Source: Lachnospiraceae bacterium (GTDB taxonomy: Bacteria > Bacillota > Clostridia > Lachnospirales > Lachnospiraceae). Taken from it: a DNA stretch of 64,000 nucleotides. The notes below the pieces were generated by a model that was given only the letters and a program-made list of their open reading frames with translations, made no database searches and was not told the origin of the DNA. Within the stretch, counting starts at the first letter, position 1, and each line of letters starts with the position of its first letter. Positions 34,737 through 43,589 of the stretch are shown piece by piece. The translations under genes were made by a program, and so were the position numbers. The stretch is from positions 1 to 64,000 of the forward strand of contig JAFXCD010000042.1 in the NCBI GenBank assembly GCA_017521605.1, read 5' to 3'.

Positions 34737-36842
34737 ATGTTTGGCAGTACTCTTGGAAATCTGTTAGGTACTCTTTACTTTGTATATTTTCAAATAGCAG
34801 GGATTCTGGTAATGTGGCGACTTCTGAAAAAAGAAGGCACTTTGACCAGACTTTTACTGGGTAGTGTAACCGGTTCTGTACTTTTACAGTGGCTACCCAT
34901 ACTTTTTGCATTTTTATTTGACTTTACTATTATTTCCCACATATTGGCACTGTTAGCCACTTTGCCGCTTTGTCTATGGGCCGGTCTCAATCTAAAAACT
35001 GATATCCCCCATACAATCACCATATTATCACAAGCTTCTTACCATAAAGTATTCCTGATAGTGGCCGGATTCACTATGGTCTTTTGGATATACCTGCTAC
35101 ATACCCACACTATCCCCTTAGATGAAGCCGGCGCCATGCTGACAGGCCAGTGTACCTATGGGGATATGAATATGCATCTGGGCTTTATTACCAGCATTGC
35201 CAACCAGGGGACTTTTCCTCCGGAATATTCCCTGTTTCCGGGAGCAAAGCTGTCCTACCCCTTTTTATCCGACAGTATCTCTTCCAGCATATATCTTATG
35301 GGTGCCTCCCTGCGTTATGCTTATATCCTACCCATGGTGGCAGCCTTTTTACAAATATTGGGTAGCGTATATCTTCTGACCCTTACTATACTCCGCTCCC
35401 GAGCCAAAGCATTACTGACTTATTTTTTCTTTTTCCTAAACGGAGGACTTGGCTTCTTTTACTTTATTAACTGGAGCAGGGATGGCGGATACTCTCTAAA
35501 GGATATATTTACCGGCTTTTATACCACGCCTACCAATCTGGTTGAACATAATATTCGCTGGGTCAATGTAATTGCGGATATGTTTCTTCCTCAGAGAGCC
35601 ACTTTGTTTGGTTATGCGATTTTGTTTCCTTCCATATGGTTGCTTTACAAAGCTGTGTTTCAAAACAGGAGGGATTATTTCCTGCCGGCCGGTATCCTGG
35701 TCAGTGCTTTACCCATGATACATACTCATTCCTTTTTAGGGATGGGACTTATCAGTGCCGCCTGGCTTTTGACTTACCTATATAAAAGTACCAAATCAGA
35801 TAATCAGCGACCACTTCCTACTGGCTGGATCATTCTTTTCTTTGCGATAGTAATGTGCCTCCTGCAAATCCTGCTAAAAAAGGAAGCTCTTCAGCCAAAT
35901 GATTTGTTTACTTTCTGTATCATGGGACTGGTAATCTGTATTCTTTATGGCATATACCTTCTTATTCGCCATATAGCTTCCAATGGTTACCGTCAGTTAC
36001 TACAGACCTGGTGTATCTATCTGCTTTGTGTCCTGCTACTGGCCCTGCCACAGCTTCTTATCTGGACCTTTGGCCATGTGATTGGTAATACCAATATGCT
36101 TCGTGGTCATTTCAACTGGGGAAATCAGGGAGATTTTTACCTATGGTTTTACTTAAAAAACATGGGCCTTCCCTTTATTTTAGGCATTGCCGGCATCTGT
36201 GCCAAACGCAAAGGTATCACACCATTGCTGATGCCTATCCTGGTCATCTGGTTTGTCATAGAACTGATAGTGTTCCAGCCCAATGTGTATGATAACAATA
36301 AATTACTCTATATCGCCTATCTATTCTTATGTGTGATTGCCGCCGATTACAGCGTAGAACTATATAGAAAAGTAAAAGATTTGGGTGGTGCCAAATGGTT
36401 AACCGGTTGCGTTTTATTCTTCTCTCTATTATCCGGCGTCCTGACCCTGGGCCGCGAAGTCGTTTCTGAGTACCAACTGTATGGAAGTAACCATGTAGAA
36501 TTGGCTAAATATATTGAGGAAAACACTTTACCGGATGCGGTTATCCTGACCAATACCCGCCACAACAATGAGGTGGCGTCTCTCACAGGCCGTAATCTGG
36601 TGTGTGGTGCAGACACCTTCCTATATTACCATGGAATTGATACAACTGAACGCAAAATACATGTACAACAAATGTACGAAAACCCTGCTGCCAGTCTGGA
36701 TTTATACACGCAATACGATGTGGATTACATCGTCGTCAGTAGCTGGGAACGCAGCTCCTACGCAGTAGATGAACCCACCCTACAACAACTCTTCACCCCT
36801 GTATTCCAGAGTGGAGATGTGGTACTATATAAAATCGATTAA
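34737..36842 (+). CDS. GT-C-like multi-span membrane protein
   Basis: A 701-residue protein with about 14 membrane spans and a C-terminal soluble domain of about 110 residues. The start at 34737 (MFGSTLGNLL) has GGAGG 6 nt upstream; an in-frame ATG at 34722 lacks one. The first large outer loop carries CTYGDMNMHLGFITSIANQG and a later KLSYPF, matching the acidic loop of GT-C glycosyltransferases and DUF2298-like proteins. The C-terminal domain has VILTNTRHNNEVASLTGRN and VDYIVVSSWE, as in many GT-C proteins. It probably transfers a lipid-linked sugar, but donor and acceptor are unknown. It is a single gene. Confidence 0.75.
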   Translation: MFGSTLGNLLGTLYFVYFQIAGILVMWRLLKKEGTLTRLLLGSVTGSVLLQWLPILFAFLFDFTIISHILALLATLPLCLWAGLNLKTDIPHTITILSQASYHKVFLIVAGFTMVFWIYLLHTHTIPLDEAGAMLTGQCTYGDMNMHLGFITSIANQGTFPPEYSLFPGAKLSYPFLSDSISSSIYLMGASLRYAYILPMVAAFLQILGSVYLLTLTILRSRAKALLTYFFFFLNGGLGFFYFINWSRDGGYSLKDIFTGFYTTPTNLVEHNIRWVNVIADMFLPQRATLFGYAILFPSIWLLYKAVFQNRRDYFLPAGILVSALPMIHTHSFLGMGLISAAWLLTYLYKSTKSDNQRPLPTGWIILFFAIVMCLLQILLKKEALQPNDLFTFCIMGLVICILYGIYLLIRHIASNGYRQLLQTWCIYLLCVLLLALPQLLIWTFGHVIGNTNMLRGHFNWGNQGDFYLWFYLKNMGLPFILGIAGICAKRKGITPLLMPILVIWFVIELIVFQPNVYDNNKLLYIAYLFLCVIAADYSVELYRKVKDLGGAKWLTGCVLFFSLLSGVLTLGREVVSEYQLYGSNHVELAKYIEENTLPDAVILTNTRHNNEVASLTGRNLVCGADTFLYYHGIDTTERKIHVQQMYENPAASLDLYTQYDVDYIVVSSWERSSYAVDEPTLQQLFTPVFQSGDVVLYKID

Positions 36843-36896
36843 TAAAGCAACAGTATAGTGTGGTCATGCGTGATACAAAACCAGACAAAAAGATAG

Positions 36897-37031
36897 CAAA
36901 GGTGAATATGATTTCCTGCAAGCAGGTCTTGGAAAACGTCGGCCCTTGGCGAGATTTTTTCGAGCCTAGTGCCGTTACGTTTTCCACGAAGCGAAAGCGC
37001 CCTGCGGTAGGATATTATATTCACCTTTGCG
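36897..37031. repeat. 135-nt structured inverted-repeat element (ncRNA or MITE-like)
   Basis: The 206-bp gap between convergent genes holds terminal arms GCAAAGGTGAATAT (36897-36910) and ATATTCACCTTTGC (37018-37031), perfect over 14 bp. The pairing extends inward by TCCT/AGGA and GCAGG/CCTGC. Inside is a second stem GGAAAACGT/ACGTTTTCC (36932-36940 and 36978-36986) capped by CGGC/GCCG, and a GCGAAAGC tetraloop hairpin (36992-36999). It has no ORF. The nested, branched pairing suggests a structured RNA or a small non-autonomous element; strand cannot be decided. Confidence 0.65.
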
Positions 37032-37048
37032 TCTATACATGTGGTCGA

Positions 37049-37741
37049 TTACTTAAACTCCACCACTACACTATACTCCTTATCGATGGCCTTCACCACC
37101 GGTTCATACACTTCTTTCACCATACGTAATGCAGTAGCATCTGCAATCTGCCCCTGTTCTGAGGTGTTGAATTTCTCTTTCATACGGGCAACCAATTCCT
37201 TCTCGATTTCTTTGTAATCACCCACAGATAATTCAATATTTCCCCTTGCGAATAAGCCTTCCTTTACAGCAAAAACAATAATTTTATTAGGGTCTATCTC
37301 AATAGTTTTTAAGTAAGCATGCGGAATTTTAATGGTAAGAATCTTTTTTTTCTTATCCTCTATGATAGATTCTTTTGTTAACTGGTCTAAATCCACAACA
37401 AAATAACCTTCCCCTGTATAGCTGACTTTTTGGGACTTTTTTAAGAAATCAAAATCCAGCTTACTAATCAGACTTTCTGAAAGCTCCGTGGATACGGTAG
37501 CCTGCTGTGTGGTTACGATTAATTGTCTGGTCTCATATTGCTTTCCCAGAAGTACCTCTGAAAAATCAACTGTCACACCACTATCACCCAGATATATGGT
37601 ATCCAGATCAATCTGTTCAACGCCATCACTATAAGCTTCACGAAATAATACCCTTTTATCTAATACTCCCCAAATCAACACTACCAGACTAGCCAAAAGC
37701 AGTATAGCCGAAACACCGAGTAATATACCCTTCTTCATCAT
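37049..37741 (-). CDS. DUF4230 family protein
   Basis: A 230-residue protein with an N-terminal signal anchor (about 5-26) and an outer domain. The segments QLIVTTQQATVSTELSES, SYTGEGYFVVDLDQLT and ILTIKIPHAYL match the beta-rich pattern of DUF4230. GGAGG is 4 nt before the ATG at 37741, which overlaps the upstream gene stop (ATGA). Function unknown. Its co-translation with the acidic-tailed membrane protein suggests they work together. Confidence 0.8.
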   Translation of the reverse strand: MMKKGILLGVSAILLLASLVVLIWGVLDKRVLFREAYSDGVEQIDLDTIYLGDSGVTVDFSEVLLGKQYETRQLIVTTQQATVSTELSESLISKLDFDFLKKSQKVSYTGEGYFVVDLDQLTKESIIEDKKKKILTIKIPHAYLKTIEIDPNKIIVFAVKEGLFARGNIELSVGDYKEIEKELVARMKEKFNTSEQGQIADATALRMVKEVYEPVVKAIDKEYSVVVEFK

Positions 37742-38790
37742 GCTTCCTCCTTTTCCGACAATGCGGTAGTTTCTGTTTCTTCTTCAGCATACTCCACAGT
37801 TAAGGCAGGAGTCTCCTCTTCTTCCTCAGCATACTCTTCTGATAAAGCCGGAATCTCCTCTTTTTCCTCTTCATACTCTTGCGTCAAAGCCGGAGCCACC
37901 GGTTTCTTCACTTTGAGTTTCTCCGACAAGGCTGAACCCTCCGCTTTTTCAACCTTCTGCATTCCCGGCAACATAACCTTTACCTGGGGTATGAATAAAT
38001 TTAAAGTAAACAACTCATTAAGTAACCACTTAAAAACCATCAATACAAACAACGGCAATACAAAAGTGGTTACAATCATAATGGCGATGGAATTCACAAA
38101 TTTCTTTAATACATTTTCAAAGTAATCCAGCAAATCTGACATTTCCTTCATGGCTGTTTTAAAAGCATTGGATAATTTATCAAAAATAGTGGCTTCATCC
38201 GGGTTGGTGCTCATAATCTCATTAACCTTTTCTGCACCATCGTTAGCCTCTGCTATGGTTTCATCCACATAAACCAGATAATCTGCACATACCTTTTCTG
38301 TAAAATGGGTGCTTATGGGAATCACCAACACAACCGCCATACCGAAGATAAATAATTTTTCCCCAAATACCTTCACTCTATCCTTTGTAGCTAACAATCC
38401 CAAAATATAGAGTCCTAACGCAGCAGGAATCACATAGGTAAATGCAATCCTAATGCCTTCTACCACCAGCAGTTTTTCCACAAATACCACTGCAAACACA
38501 AATACAAAGTAGGTATTCATATCTGCTAATGTATCTGCCAAAGGAGTTCCAAAATCATCCGGAAGTGCCGTTATGGCCAGGGATGTTGTAATGGTCGCTC
38601 CTGAGAAATCCATAATCTGATTCCTGCTTTCCTCCAGACTTTCCACAGTTTCCTGAACAAGCTTGGTTTTCGGAACCTCATATGCCAATACAAAAATAGA
38701 AAGTAACATGAAAAACACTGCCAACAAAACCTTCACCAAAGTCTTGGCACTTGCTTCCGTTATTTTTTCCATCATTTTCTTTAGAAACAT
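37738..38790 (-). CDS. Membrane protein with acidic repeat tail
   Basis: A 350-residue protein. It has an N-terminal span (about 18-36), a pair of spans around 85-130, one near 145-160, and one near 230-250. The last 60 residues are a cytoplasmic tail of three imperfect repeats built on PALSEEYAEEEEE, ending TTALSEKEEA. No family is recognised. GGAGGT lies 8 nt before the ATG. It follows the esterase gene by 38 nt and overlaps the DUF4230 gene by 4 nt. Tail and spans together suggest a scaffold, but this is a guess. Confidence 0.6.
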   Translation of the reverse strand: MFLKKMMEKITEASAKTLVKVLLAVFFMLLSIFVLAYEVPKTKLVQETVESLEESRNQIMDFSGATITTSLAITALPDDFGTPLADTLADMNTYFVFVFAVVFVEKLLVVEGIRIAFTYVIPAALGLYILGLLATKDRVKVFGEKLFIFGMAVVLVIPISTHFTEKVCADYLVYVDETIAEANDGAEKVNEIMSTNPDEATIFDKLSNAFKTAMKEMSDLLDYFENVLKKFVNSIAIMIVTTFVLPLFVLMVFKWLLNELFTLNLFIPQVKVMLPGMQKVEKAEGSALSEKLKVKKPVAPALTQEYEEEKEEIPALSEEYAEEEEETPALTVEYAEEETETTALSEKEEA

Positions 38791-38828
38791 CCCCTTACAC
38801 CTCCATTATCTTTTGTCATTGCTGAAAG

Positions 38829-39629
38829 TTAGAAAATCCTCTTTGCAAAATTATACAAACCATGCTTCCAAACAGTAAAATCATGACCGCCTTCTGTTAC
38901 ATAATAAATATGCTCCACATCATTATCTACCAGAGCCTGGTGATAGGTAGAAGGCCAAATCTTCACTACATCATCGGTAGCACCCTCCACAATCATAACC
39001 AGAGTTTCCAATTCCTTGGGAAGGGTGAAATTTTCACGGGTAAACAGACCATCCTCCGCATTGGCAATATTGCTGTAGCTTAAAACTCCCGGTGCAGGAC
39101 AAAAAGCACCGATATAACCATAGGTTTCCGGCAGGGTAAAACCGATGTACAGGGAAGTACGTCCACCCATGGAAAGCCCTGCAATAGCAGTATTCTTCCT
39201 ACCCTCTGCCACAGAATAATTGGCTTCTATGTAAGGCTTCAAATCGTTGGTTAAGTCATTAATAAAATTGTTAAATGCTTCAAAATGAGGGATGGTGAAA
39301 ATATCTGCGGGATTCCCCTCGTCATTGGCTCTGGCACGAACATTAGGAATCACTACAATCATATCCTTAGCCTCCCCCTTGGCCCAGAGATTGCCCATTA
39401 CAGTAGCCGGGTCACCGCCCAGCCATTCATTGTGATCGCCGCCTATACCATGTAACAGATAAAGAACAGGATACTTCTTTTCCGGTGTATAGTCTAAGGG
39501 CAGAAGTAAATTTGCCTTTCTGGTTGTTCCTGTGGTTTTGGAAAGATACTCAATTACCTGTATTTCACTGTATCTTACACCCTCCTGCACTTCATCATAC
39601 CCCTTAGGTACTTCATAATTGTTTGTCAT
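38829..39629 (-). CDS. Esterase D/feruloyl-esterase-like alpha/beta hydrolase
   Basis: A 266-residue alpha/beta hydrolase of the esterase (CE1-like) family. LLHGIGGDHNEW forms the oxyanion loop, GLSMGG holds nucleophile Ser153, the acid is probably Asp219 or Asp220 (GATDDV), and GGHDFTVW supplies His249. There is no signal peptide, so it acts in the cytoplasm, probably on short acyl esters from sugars or ferulate-type substrates. AGGAGG precedes the ATG at 39629. It is the first gene of a possible three-gene unit running to 37049. Confidence 0.9.
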   Translation of the reverse strand: MTNNYEVPKGYDEVQEGVRYSEIQVIEYLSKTTGTTRKANLLLPLDYTPEKKYPVLYLLHGIGGDHNEWLGGDPATVMGNLWAKGEAKDMIVVIPNVRARANDEGNPADIFTIPHFEAFNNFINDLTNDLKPYIEANYSVAEGRKNTAIAGLSMGGRTSLYIGFTLPETYGYIGAFCPAPGVLSYSNIANAEDGLFTRENFTLPKELETLVMIVEGATDDVVKIWPSTYHQALVDNDVEHIYYVTEGGHDFTVWKHGLYNFAKRIF

Positions 39630-39907
39630 TTTGCTTTCCTCCTCATAATTTCATATACTTTTTTCCTAATACCATGCATTCTACATCTATATATATTTTA
39701 CTACCAAATTATACAAACGTCCACCGAAATATCCTACCTCAAAGATATAAAGATACCCTGTCCGACCTCATTACCAAAAATTGCATGTTCGCAAGACAAG
39801 AAAATGTATTACAATTTGTATGTAACATTTTTGTAATATATTTGTATTATTTTCGCAATATTTCGCGCGACATACTTATTGTGATTAGGACCAGAAAAGA
39901 GATTTTA

Positions 39908-40337
39908 ATGAAAAAACTTACTTTGTTAACTGCAACAGCACTTACTGTCATGGGAATTGCCGGGCAGGCTATCCCTGTTCAGGCCGCAACTAAAAATTAT
40001 TGTCAGGTACTTCCCGGAGGCGGCAGGATATTTTTCTCTTATGTTAATGATTGTAGCAGCACAGGTACGTGCAAAGGAATCAGAACAGCTTTTCTCTCAT
40101 ACCCGTCCGGACGGTAGCTCCTTTGCTACTGCCCTAAAAGAGCAGAATGTTTCTTATCGAAGTGCTGGTGAAAATATTGCCTGGGGACAGCGCTCTCCAG
40201 AGGAAGTCATGAAAGTCTGGATGAACAGCCCCGGACATCGTGCCAATATCATGAATCCAAACTTTACTACTATTGGTGTGGCTTATCATGAAAATACTAA
40301 GGGTATCGGCTACTGGTGCCAGCTTTTCATCCGATAA
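39908..40337 (+). pseudogene. Decayed CAP/SCP-domain secreted protein
   Basis: The ATG at 39908 opens a signal peptide (MKKLTLLTATALTVMGIAGQ) followed by a short mature stretch that stops out of frame at 40117. The rest of the CAP domain is in another frame: AAQVRAKESEQLFSHTRPDG, SYRSAGENIAWG, VWMNSPGHRANIMNPNFTTIG, ending at 40337. The normal first helix of the CAP domain (the VNEER region and about 30 residues after it) is missing, so an internal deletion with a frameshift broke the gene. CAP proteins are usually secreted and cysteine-rich. A terminator still follows. Confidence 0.8.
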
Positions 40338-40344
40338 TATCTGA

Positions 40345-40385
40345 AAACCCCAAGTCCCTTCTCTAAGTGGGACTTGGGGTTTATT
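40345..40385. terminator. Bidirectional terminator at 40.36 kb
   Basis: A 14-bp stem AAACCCCAAGTCCC/GGGACTTGGGGTTT (40345-40358 and 40369-40382), 10-nt loop. It ends the CAP pseudogene on the plus strand; its plus-side arm includes the stop of the minus-strand AAA gene. Confidence 0.85.
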
Positions 40386-41238
40386 CAAATTCTCTCTCAT
40401 AATTTTTGAAGAATTCATAGTATTCTCGGACGTTTTTCAACTCCGTCCAACGCTTTACATCAACCGGTTCCTCATCTAAATCATAAATCTTGGCACCTTT
40501 CATAGACAGTAAAAAGGGAGAGTGGGTGGCAATGATAAACTGACATCCGAAAAACCGGGCAGAATCCTCTAAAAACTTAAGCAACTCCTGCTGCTTTGCC
40601 GGTGACAGACTGTTTTCCGGTTCGTCCAACAGATACAAAGCATTCTCCTTAATCTTCTCTCCAAAATACAAAAAGGCACTTTCTCCGTTAGAATGCTCCC
40701 GCACATTATCCGACAGATTGGCACGTACATACCTTGACTGGGTTTTGCTACGGGCACTAACCACTTTTTTCAATTGCTCGTAATCATCCAGAGAGTTCAT
40801 TTGGAAATGCTTATGCTTCAGCTCCTGATATTCCTCAAACAGCTCTTCCCGCTTCTGATTAATCCCCTCATTCACACTACGCAGATTCAGCATAAAATCA
40901 AATACATCATCACTGGTAATAATAGCACTTTCTCTGGGGATTTTATTCTCCACATCATACCTACACATGATGGTATAATCTTCAAAAAAATTGCTGCGAT
41001 TACATAAGCTGTCACGCTTCAGTCCCAGCTTTTCTCCTATCACATTCAAAGCAGTGGTCTTTCCTGAGCCATTCCCCCCATACAGGATGGTCACAGGCTC
41101 GAAATCCAGTCTCCGCAAACCGTGCTTAGACAAAATCTGAAAGGGATAAATGGTATCATAGCAAGTCCGCTTCAATTCAAATATAAATTTATATTCTTCC
41201 TCAATATCCGGAAACTGAAAACTTGATAAGTAAATCAT
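40381..41238 (-). CDS. AAA-family ATPase (AbiEii/RecF-like small ATPase)
   Basis: A 285-residue stand-alone ABC-like ATPase. The start at 41238 (MIYLSSFQF) follows AAAGGA. Walker A is ILYGGNGSGKTTALN (about 55-69), the signature region is HSNGESAFLYFGEKI, Walker B YLLDEPENSLSPAKQQEL, and the switch FIIATHSPFLLS. A short coiled region lies between. This is the compact AAA_21/AAA_15-like type often annotated as an AAA ATPase or abortive-infection-type protein. There is no adjacent nuclease or toxin partner, so a defence role is not supported. Function unknown. Confidence 0.85.
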   Translation of the reverse strand: MIYLSSFQFPDIEEEYKFIFELKRTCYDTIYPFQILSKHGLRRLDFEPVTILYGGNGSGKTTALNVIGEKLGLKRDSLCNRSNFFEDYTIMCRYDVENKIPRESAIITSDDVFDFMLNLRSVNEGINQKREELFEEYQELKHKHFQMNSLDDYEQLKKVVSARSKTQSRYVRANLSDNVREHSNGESAFLYFGEKIKENALYLLDEPENSLSPAKQQELLKFLEDSARFFGCQFIIATHSPFLLSMKGAKIYDLDEEPVDVKRWTELKNVREYYEFFKNYEREFE

Positions 41239-41255
41239 GTAAATCCTTTCCATAC

Positions 41256-41285
41256 AAGAAAGCTCCCTGCTTTAACAAGGAGCCT
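41256..41285 (-). terminator. Terminator after the DUF1508 gene
   Basis: GCTCC/GGAGC stem (41262-41266 and 41279-41283), 12-nt loop, followed on the minus strand by TTTCTT. Confidence 0.55.
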
Positions 41286-41297
41286 CCAAAATCACTC

Positions 41298-41669
41298 TTA
41301 TTCAGCTTCTACAACCTCAGCGTCGGGAGCATTCTTCTTTACAGACTCAATACCGTTCATGCAGCCTGACTTTGACTTATAGCCTTCGCCGGTAGCAATA
41401 ATCTGTCCATTAGTAGCCTTTAAGCGGAATCTGAACTCGCCTGCCTTGTCAGCATAAACTTCAAACTTGGGATTCTTCTCAGTAGCAAATCCTTCTACAG
41501 TCTGGTCTTCAATGGCTGCTGCCACGGAATTCTTCTTTACAGACTCGATACCATTCATGCAAGCACTTTTGGTAGTATATACTTCAGAAGTAGCAATAAC
41601 CTCGCCATTGCCTGCCTTTAAATCAAACTTGATACCTGTTTTGGTCTCTTTTACAACAAACTTACCCAT
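41298..41669 (-). CDS. DUF1508 (YegP-like) protein with two repeats
   Basis: A 123-residue protein made of two copies of the DUF1508 unit, each with a KFxxx...FDLKAGNGEVIATSE or FRFRLKATNGQIIATGE strand pair followed by ACMNGIESVKKN or GCMNGIESVKKN. The two repeats are almost identical in the second half. The YegP fold is a small beta-alpha domain of unknown role, abundant in many bacteria. It has its own promoter and terminator. Confidence 0.93.
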   Translation of the reverse strand: MGKFVVKETKTGIKFDLKAGNGEVIATSEVYTTKSACMNGIESVKKNSVAAAIEDQTVEGFATEKNPKFEVYADKAGEFRFRLKATNGQIIATGEGYKSKSGCMNGIESVKKNAPDAEVVEAE

Positions 41670-41717
41670 TTCGTAAACCCTCCTATGTAATAAAAAAAAA
41701 CAAAATTTGTTGCTTCA

Positions 41718-41746
41718 ATTATATCCTTCTTGACAGAAAATTTCAA
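41718..41746 (-). promoter_or_regulatory. Promoter of the DUF1508 gene
   Basis: Minus-strand TTGAAA (41741-41746), 17-bp spacer, TATAAT (41718-41723), 48 bp before the ATG. Confidence 0.75.
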
Positions 41747-41818
41747 GGTTATCAGGCAAGTTTCTTACAGATTTCGCCTCATACTGCCTGCGTGTGTTAT
41801 CCTGCACCGATGGACCAA

Positions 41819-42370
41819 TTACTCTTCCTCATATCTGGGCAGTTCTACCATAATAGGGGAATGTGCCACTGCCGGCAGGAATTTTCCCAAAATATCTTTG
41901 GTGGCAAACCGCAGACTGGAAGTACTGACACATGGATGACACCCTAAGGTCTCACTCTCAGCCACTTCCCTGTCCATAAGAAGCTGCACATGATTCTCTT
42001 TGTCGTTCATCAGTCCCATGATAGATACTGCCCCCGGCTTAATATGCAGGTACTCCTCCATATATTCTGCTTCTGCAAAGGATAATCTGGCACTGCCGAT
42101 CTGCTTGGACAAATCCTTGGTTTTAAAGGGCTTATCCCCAGGCATCATAAGCAAATAAAAGTCCGTTTTCTGGCGATTGCAAAGAAACAGATTTTTGCAA
42201 ATTATCGTACCTAATACCCTGTCAATCTCATTACAAGCCTCCATGGTATTCGCCTCTTCGTGGTCGGTTCTTTCGTATTCAATTTCCAATTTATCCAGTA
42301 AATCATACACAGCCACTTCTCTTTCTAATCTGCCGGTACAATCTGTAGGTCTTCCCTTCATTAACTCCAT
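41819..42370 (-). CDS. YbaK/ProX-type aminoacyl-tRNA deacylase
   Basis: A 183-residue protein of the prolyl-tRNA synthetase associated (YbaK, ProXp) family, which hydrolyses mischarged tRNAs in trans. The pattern is ICKNLFLCNRQKTDFYLLMM (including the invariant Lys of the active site), KQIGSARLSFAEAEYMEEYL, and GAVSIMGLMNDKENHVQLLMD. C-terminal VSTSSLRFATKDI is also typical. The ATG at 42370 is preceded by AGGGAG. It is close to full length for the family. Which mischarged tRNA it clears (alanyl-tRNAPro is the usual substrate of ProX) cannot be told here. Confidence 0.9.
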   Translation of the reverse strand: MELMKGRPTDCTGRLEREVAVYDLLDKLEIEYERTDHEEANTMEACNEIDRVLGTIICKNLFLCNRQKTDFYLLMMPGDKPFKTKDLSKQIGSARLSFAEAEYMEEYLHIKPGAVSIMGLMNDKENHVQLLMDREVAESETLGCHPCVSTSSLRFATKDILGKFLPAVAHSPIMVELPRYEEE

Positions 42371-42426
42371 TGTACTGCTCCCTTACTTATCATTTCTTCG
42401 CTTATTCTTTCCTTAGCTTTTGACTT

Positions 42427-42455
42427 ATCATAACATTGTTAATTTCAGCTGTCAA
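42427..42455 (-). promoter_or_regulatory. Promoter of the YbaK/ProX gene
   Basis: Minus-strand TTGACA (42450-42455), 17-bp spacer, TATGAT (42427-42432). Most of the 307-bp gap 42371-42677 outside the two promoters is AT-rich with no further feature. Confidence 0.75.
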
Positions 42456-42601
42456 ACCTCCCCCTCAGCAGCAAGATGAATACTTATATGGCACAATTGG
42501 AATAATAAGTATCCCTTTTATGTAAATAAATGGTACTAATTTCTAAAATAATTTAATATATATACGCCCCATTCTGCAAGCTCACTACCTCTATCTTTTT
42601 A

Positions 42602-42630
42602 TTGACAAGGTGCAATTCACTGTATACAAT
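42602..42630 (+). promoter_or_regulatory. Promoter of the leucine-rich-repeat gene
   Basis: TTGACA (42602-42607), 17-bp spacer, TACAAT (42625-42630), 48 bp before the ATG. Confidence 0.8.
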
Positions 42631-42677
42631 CAGCTTATTAGTAATATCCTAAACACCATTTTGGAGCGTAATCCTTT

Positions 42678-43529
42678 ATGACCTATGAAAAATACACCGG
42701 TCGGGAAGCCTTTGTTTCCCTAGCCGAAGAACCCTATATTCATATTGCCTCCAAGGCTTTCCTTAGCTGTAAGACCATCGAAAGTCTGAAACTCCCCAAG
42801 GGTCTGGAAAGTATCGGTGACTGGGCATTTGCTCATATGCACAATCTGACAGACCTGTATCTGCCGGCCCGGAACATTGCTATGGGTAAAAAGGTATTTC
42901 TGGATTGTGAGAACCTACAGCGGATTCACATCGTGGATGAGACTAGCGAAAATGAAGGTCTTCCCGAAATGCTTGCTGCTTCTGTAACCATCCTACAAAA
43001 TACAGCTTTGCTACAACCCCATTTGGCAGGAAATAAGAATACCCATGCTGTTTGGCTGACTGATTTTGACGCCGTCTTGGAAGAATTCCTGACCTCAGAA
43101 GACAACCATGGCTTCGAACCGGTTTTTTACGGTTGGTTTAACGATGATGATGTATACAGCACCCAGCTTCCCCTATTTTTGAAGAAAAAGCGTACCGGCA
43201 AGCTGACTTTGGCTTTTCTACGCCTTCGATATCCTATGCACCTTGGAGAATCCTTAAAGCAGCTTTTGCAGACCTACCTGACAGACCATATGCCTTGGGG
43301 TGCTAAGGCAGATGTCCATACCACCACTTGGGACCTCTTACCGCGGTACTGCAAAAACGAACTAATCTACATCCAAATCTTAGAGCAGGCCGGCGCCTTT
43401 AACACCTCCAACATCCCCGCTTTAATTGACCACTTACAGGACACCTCTGCCGAAGTAATAGCCTACTTACTAAACTTACAGACAGCAAATAAATGCGCAG
43501 ACGATTTTTTTAACCACTTTTCATTATAA
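42678..43529 (+). CDS. BspA-type leucine-rich repeat protein
   Basis: A 283-residue protein without a signal peptide. Residues about 15-90 hold BspA-type repeats (IASKAFLSCKTIESLKLPKG, LESIGDWAFAHMHNLTDLYLP, MGKKVFLDCENLQRI). The remaining 190 residues are helical and do not match a family I know. The start has GGAG 11 nt upstream. Most BspA-type proteins are secreted; this one appears intracellular. Its own promoter and lack of operon partners give no functional clue. Confidence 0.75.
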   Translation: MTYEKYTGREAFVSLAEEPYIHIASKAFLSCKTIESLKLPKGLESIGDWAFAHMHNLTDLYLPARNIAMGKKVFLDCENLQRIHIVDETSENEGLPEMLAASVTILQNTALLQPHLAGNKNTHAVWLTDFDAVLEEFLTSEDNHGFEPVFYGWFNDDDVYSTQLPLFLKKKRTGKLTLAFLRLRYPMHLGESLKQLLQTYLTDHMPWGAKADVHTTTWDLLPRYCKNELIYIQILEQAGAFNTSNIPALIDHLQDTSAEVIAYLLNLQTANKCADDFFNHFSL

Positions 43530-43589
43530 TGTGATATACTATTCATCTACAGACTAACCTATAATACCCCCCAAGAAAGGAACCAAATC

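Noticed and set aside
40381..41238. AAA ATPase as part of an anti-phage defence system
   Set aside because: No nuclease, toxin or other partner gene is next to it; flanking genes have their own promoters and terminators.
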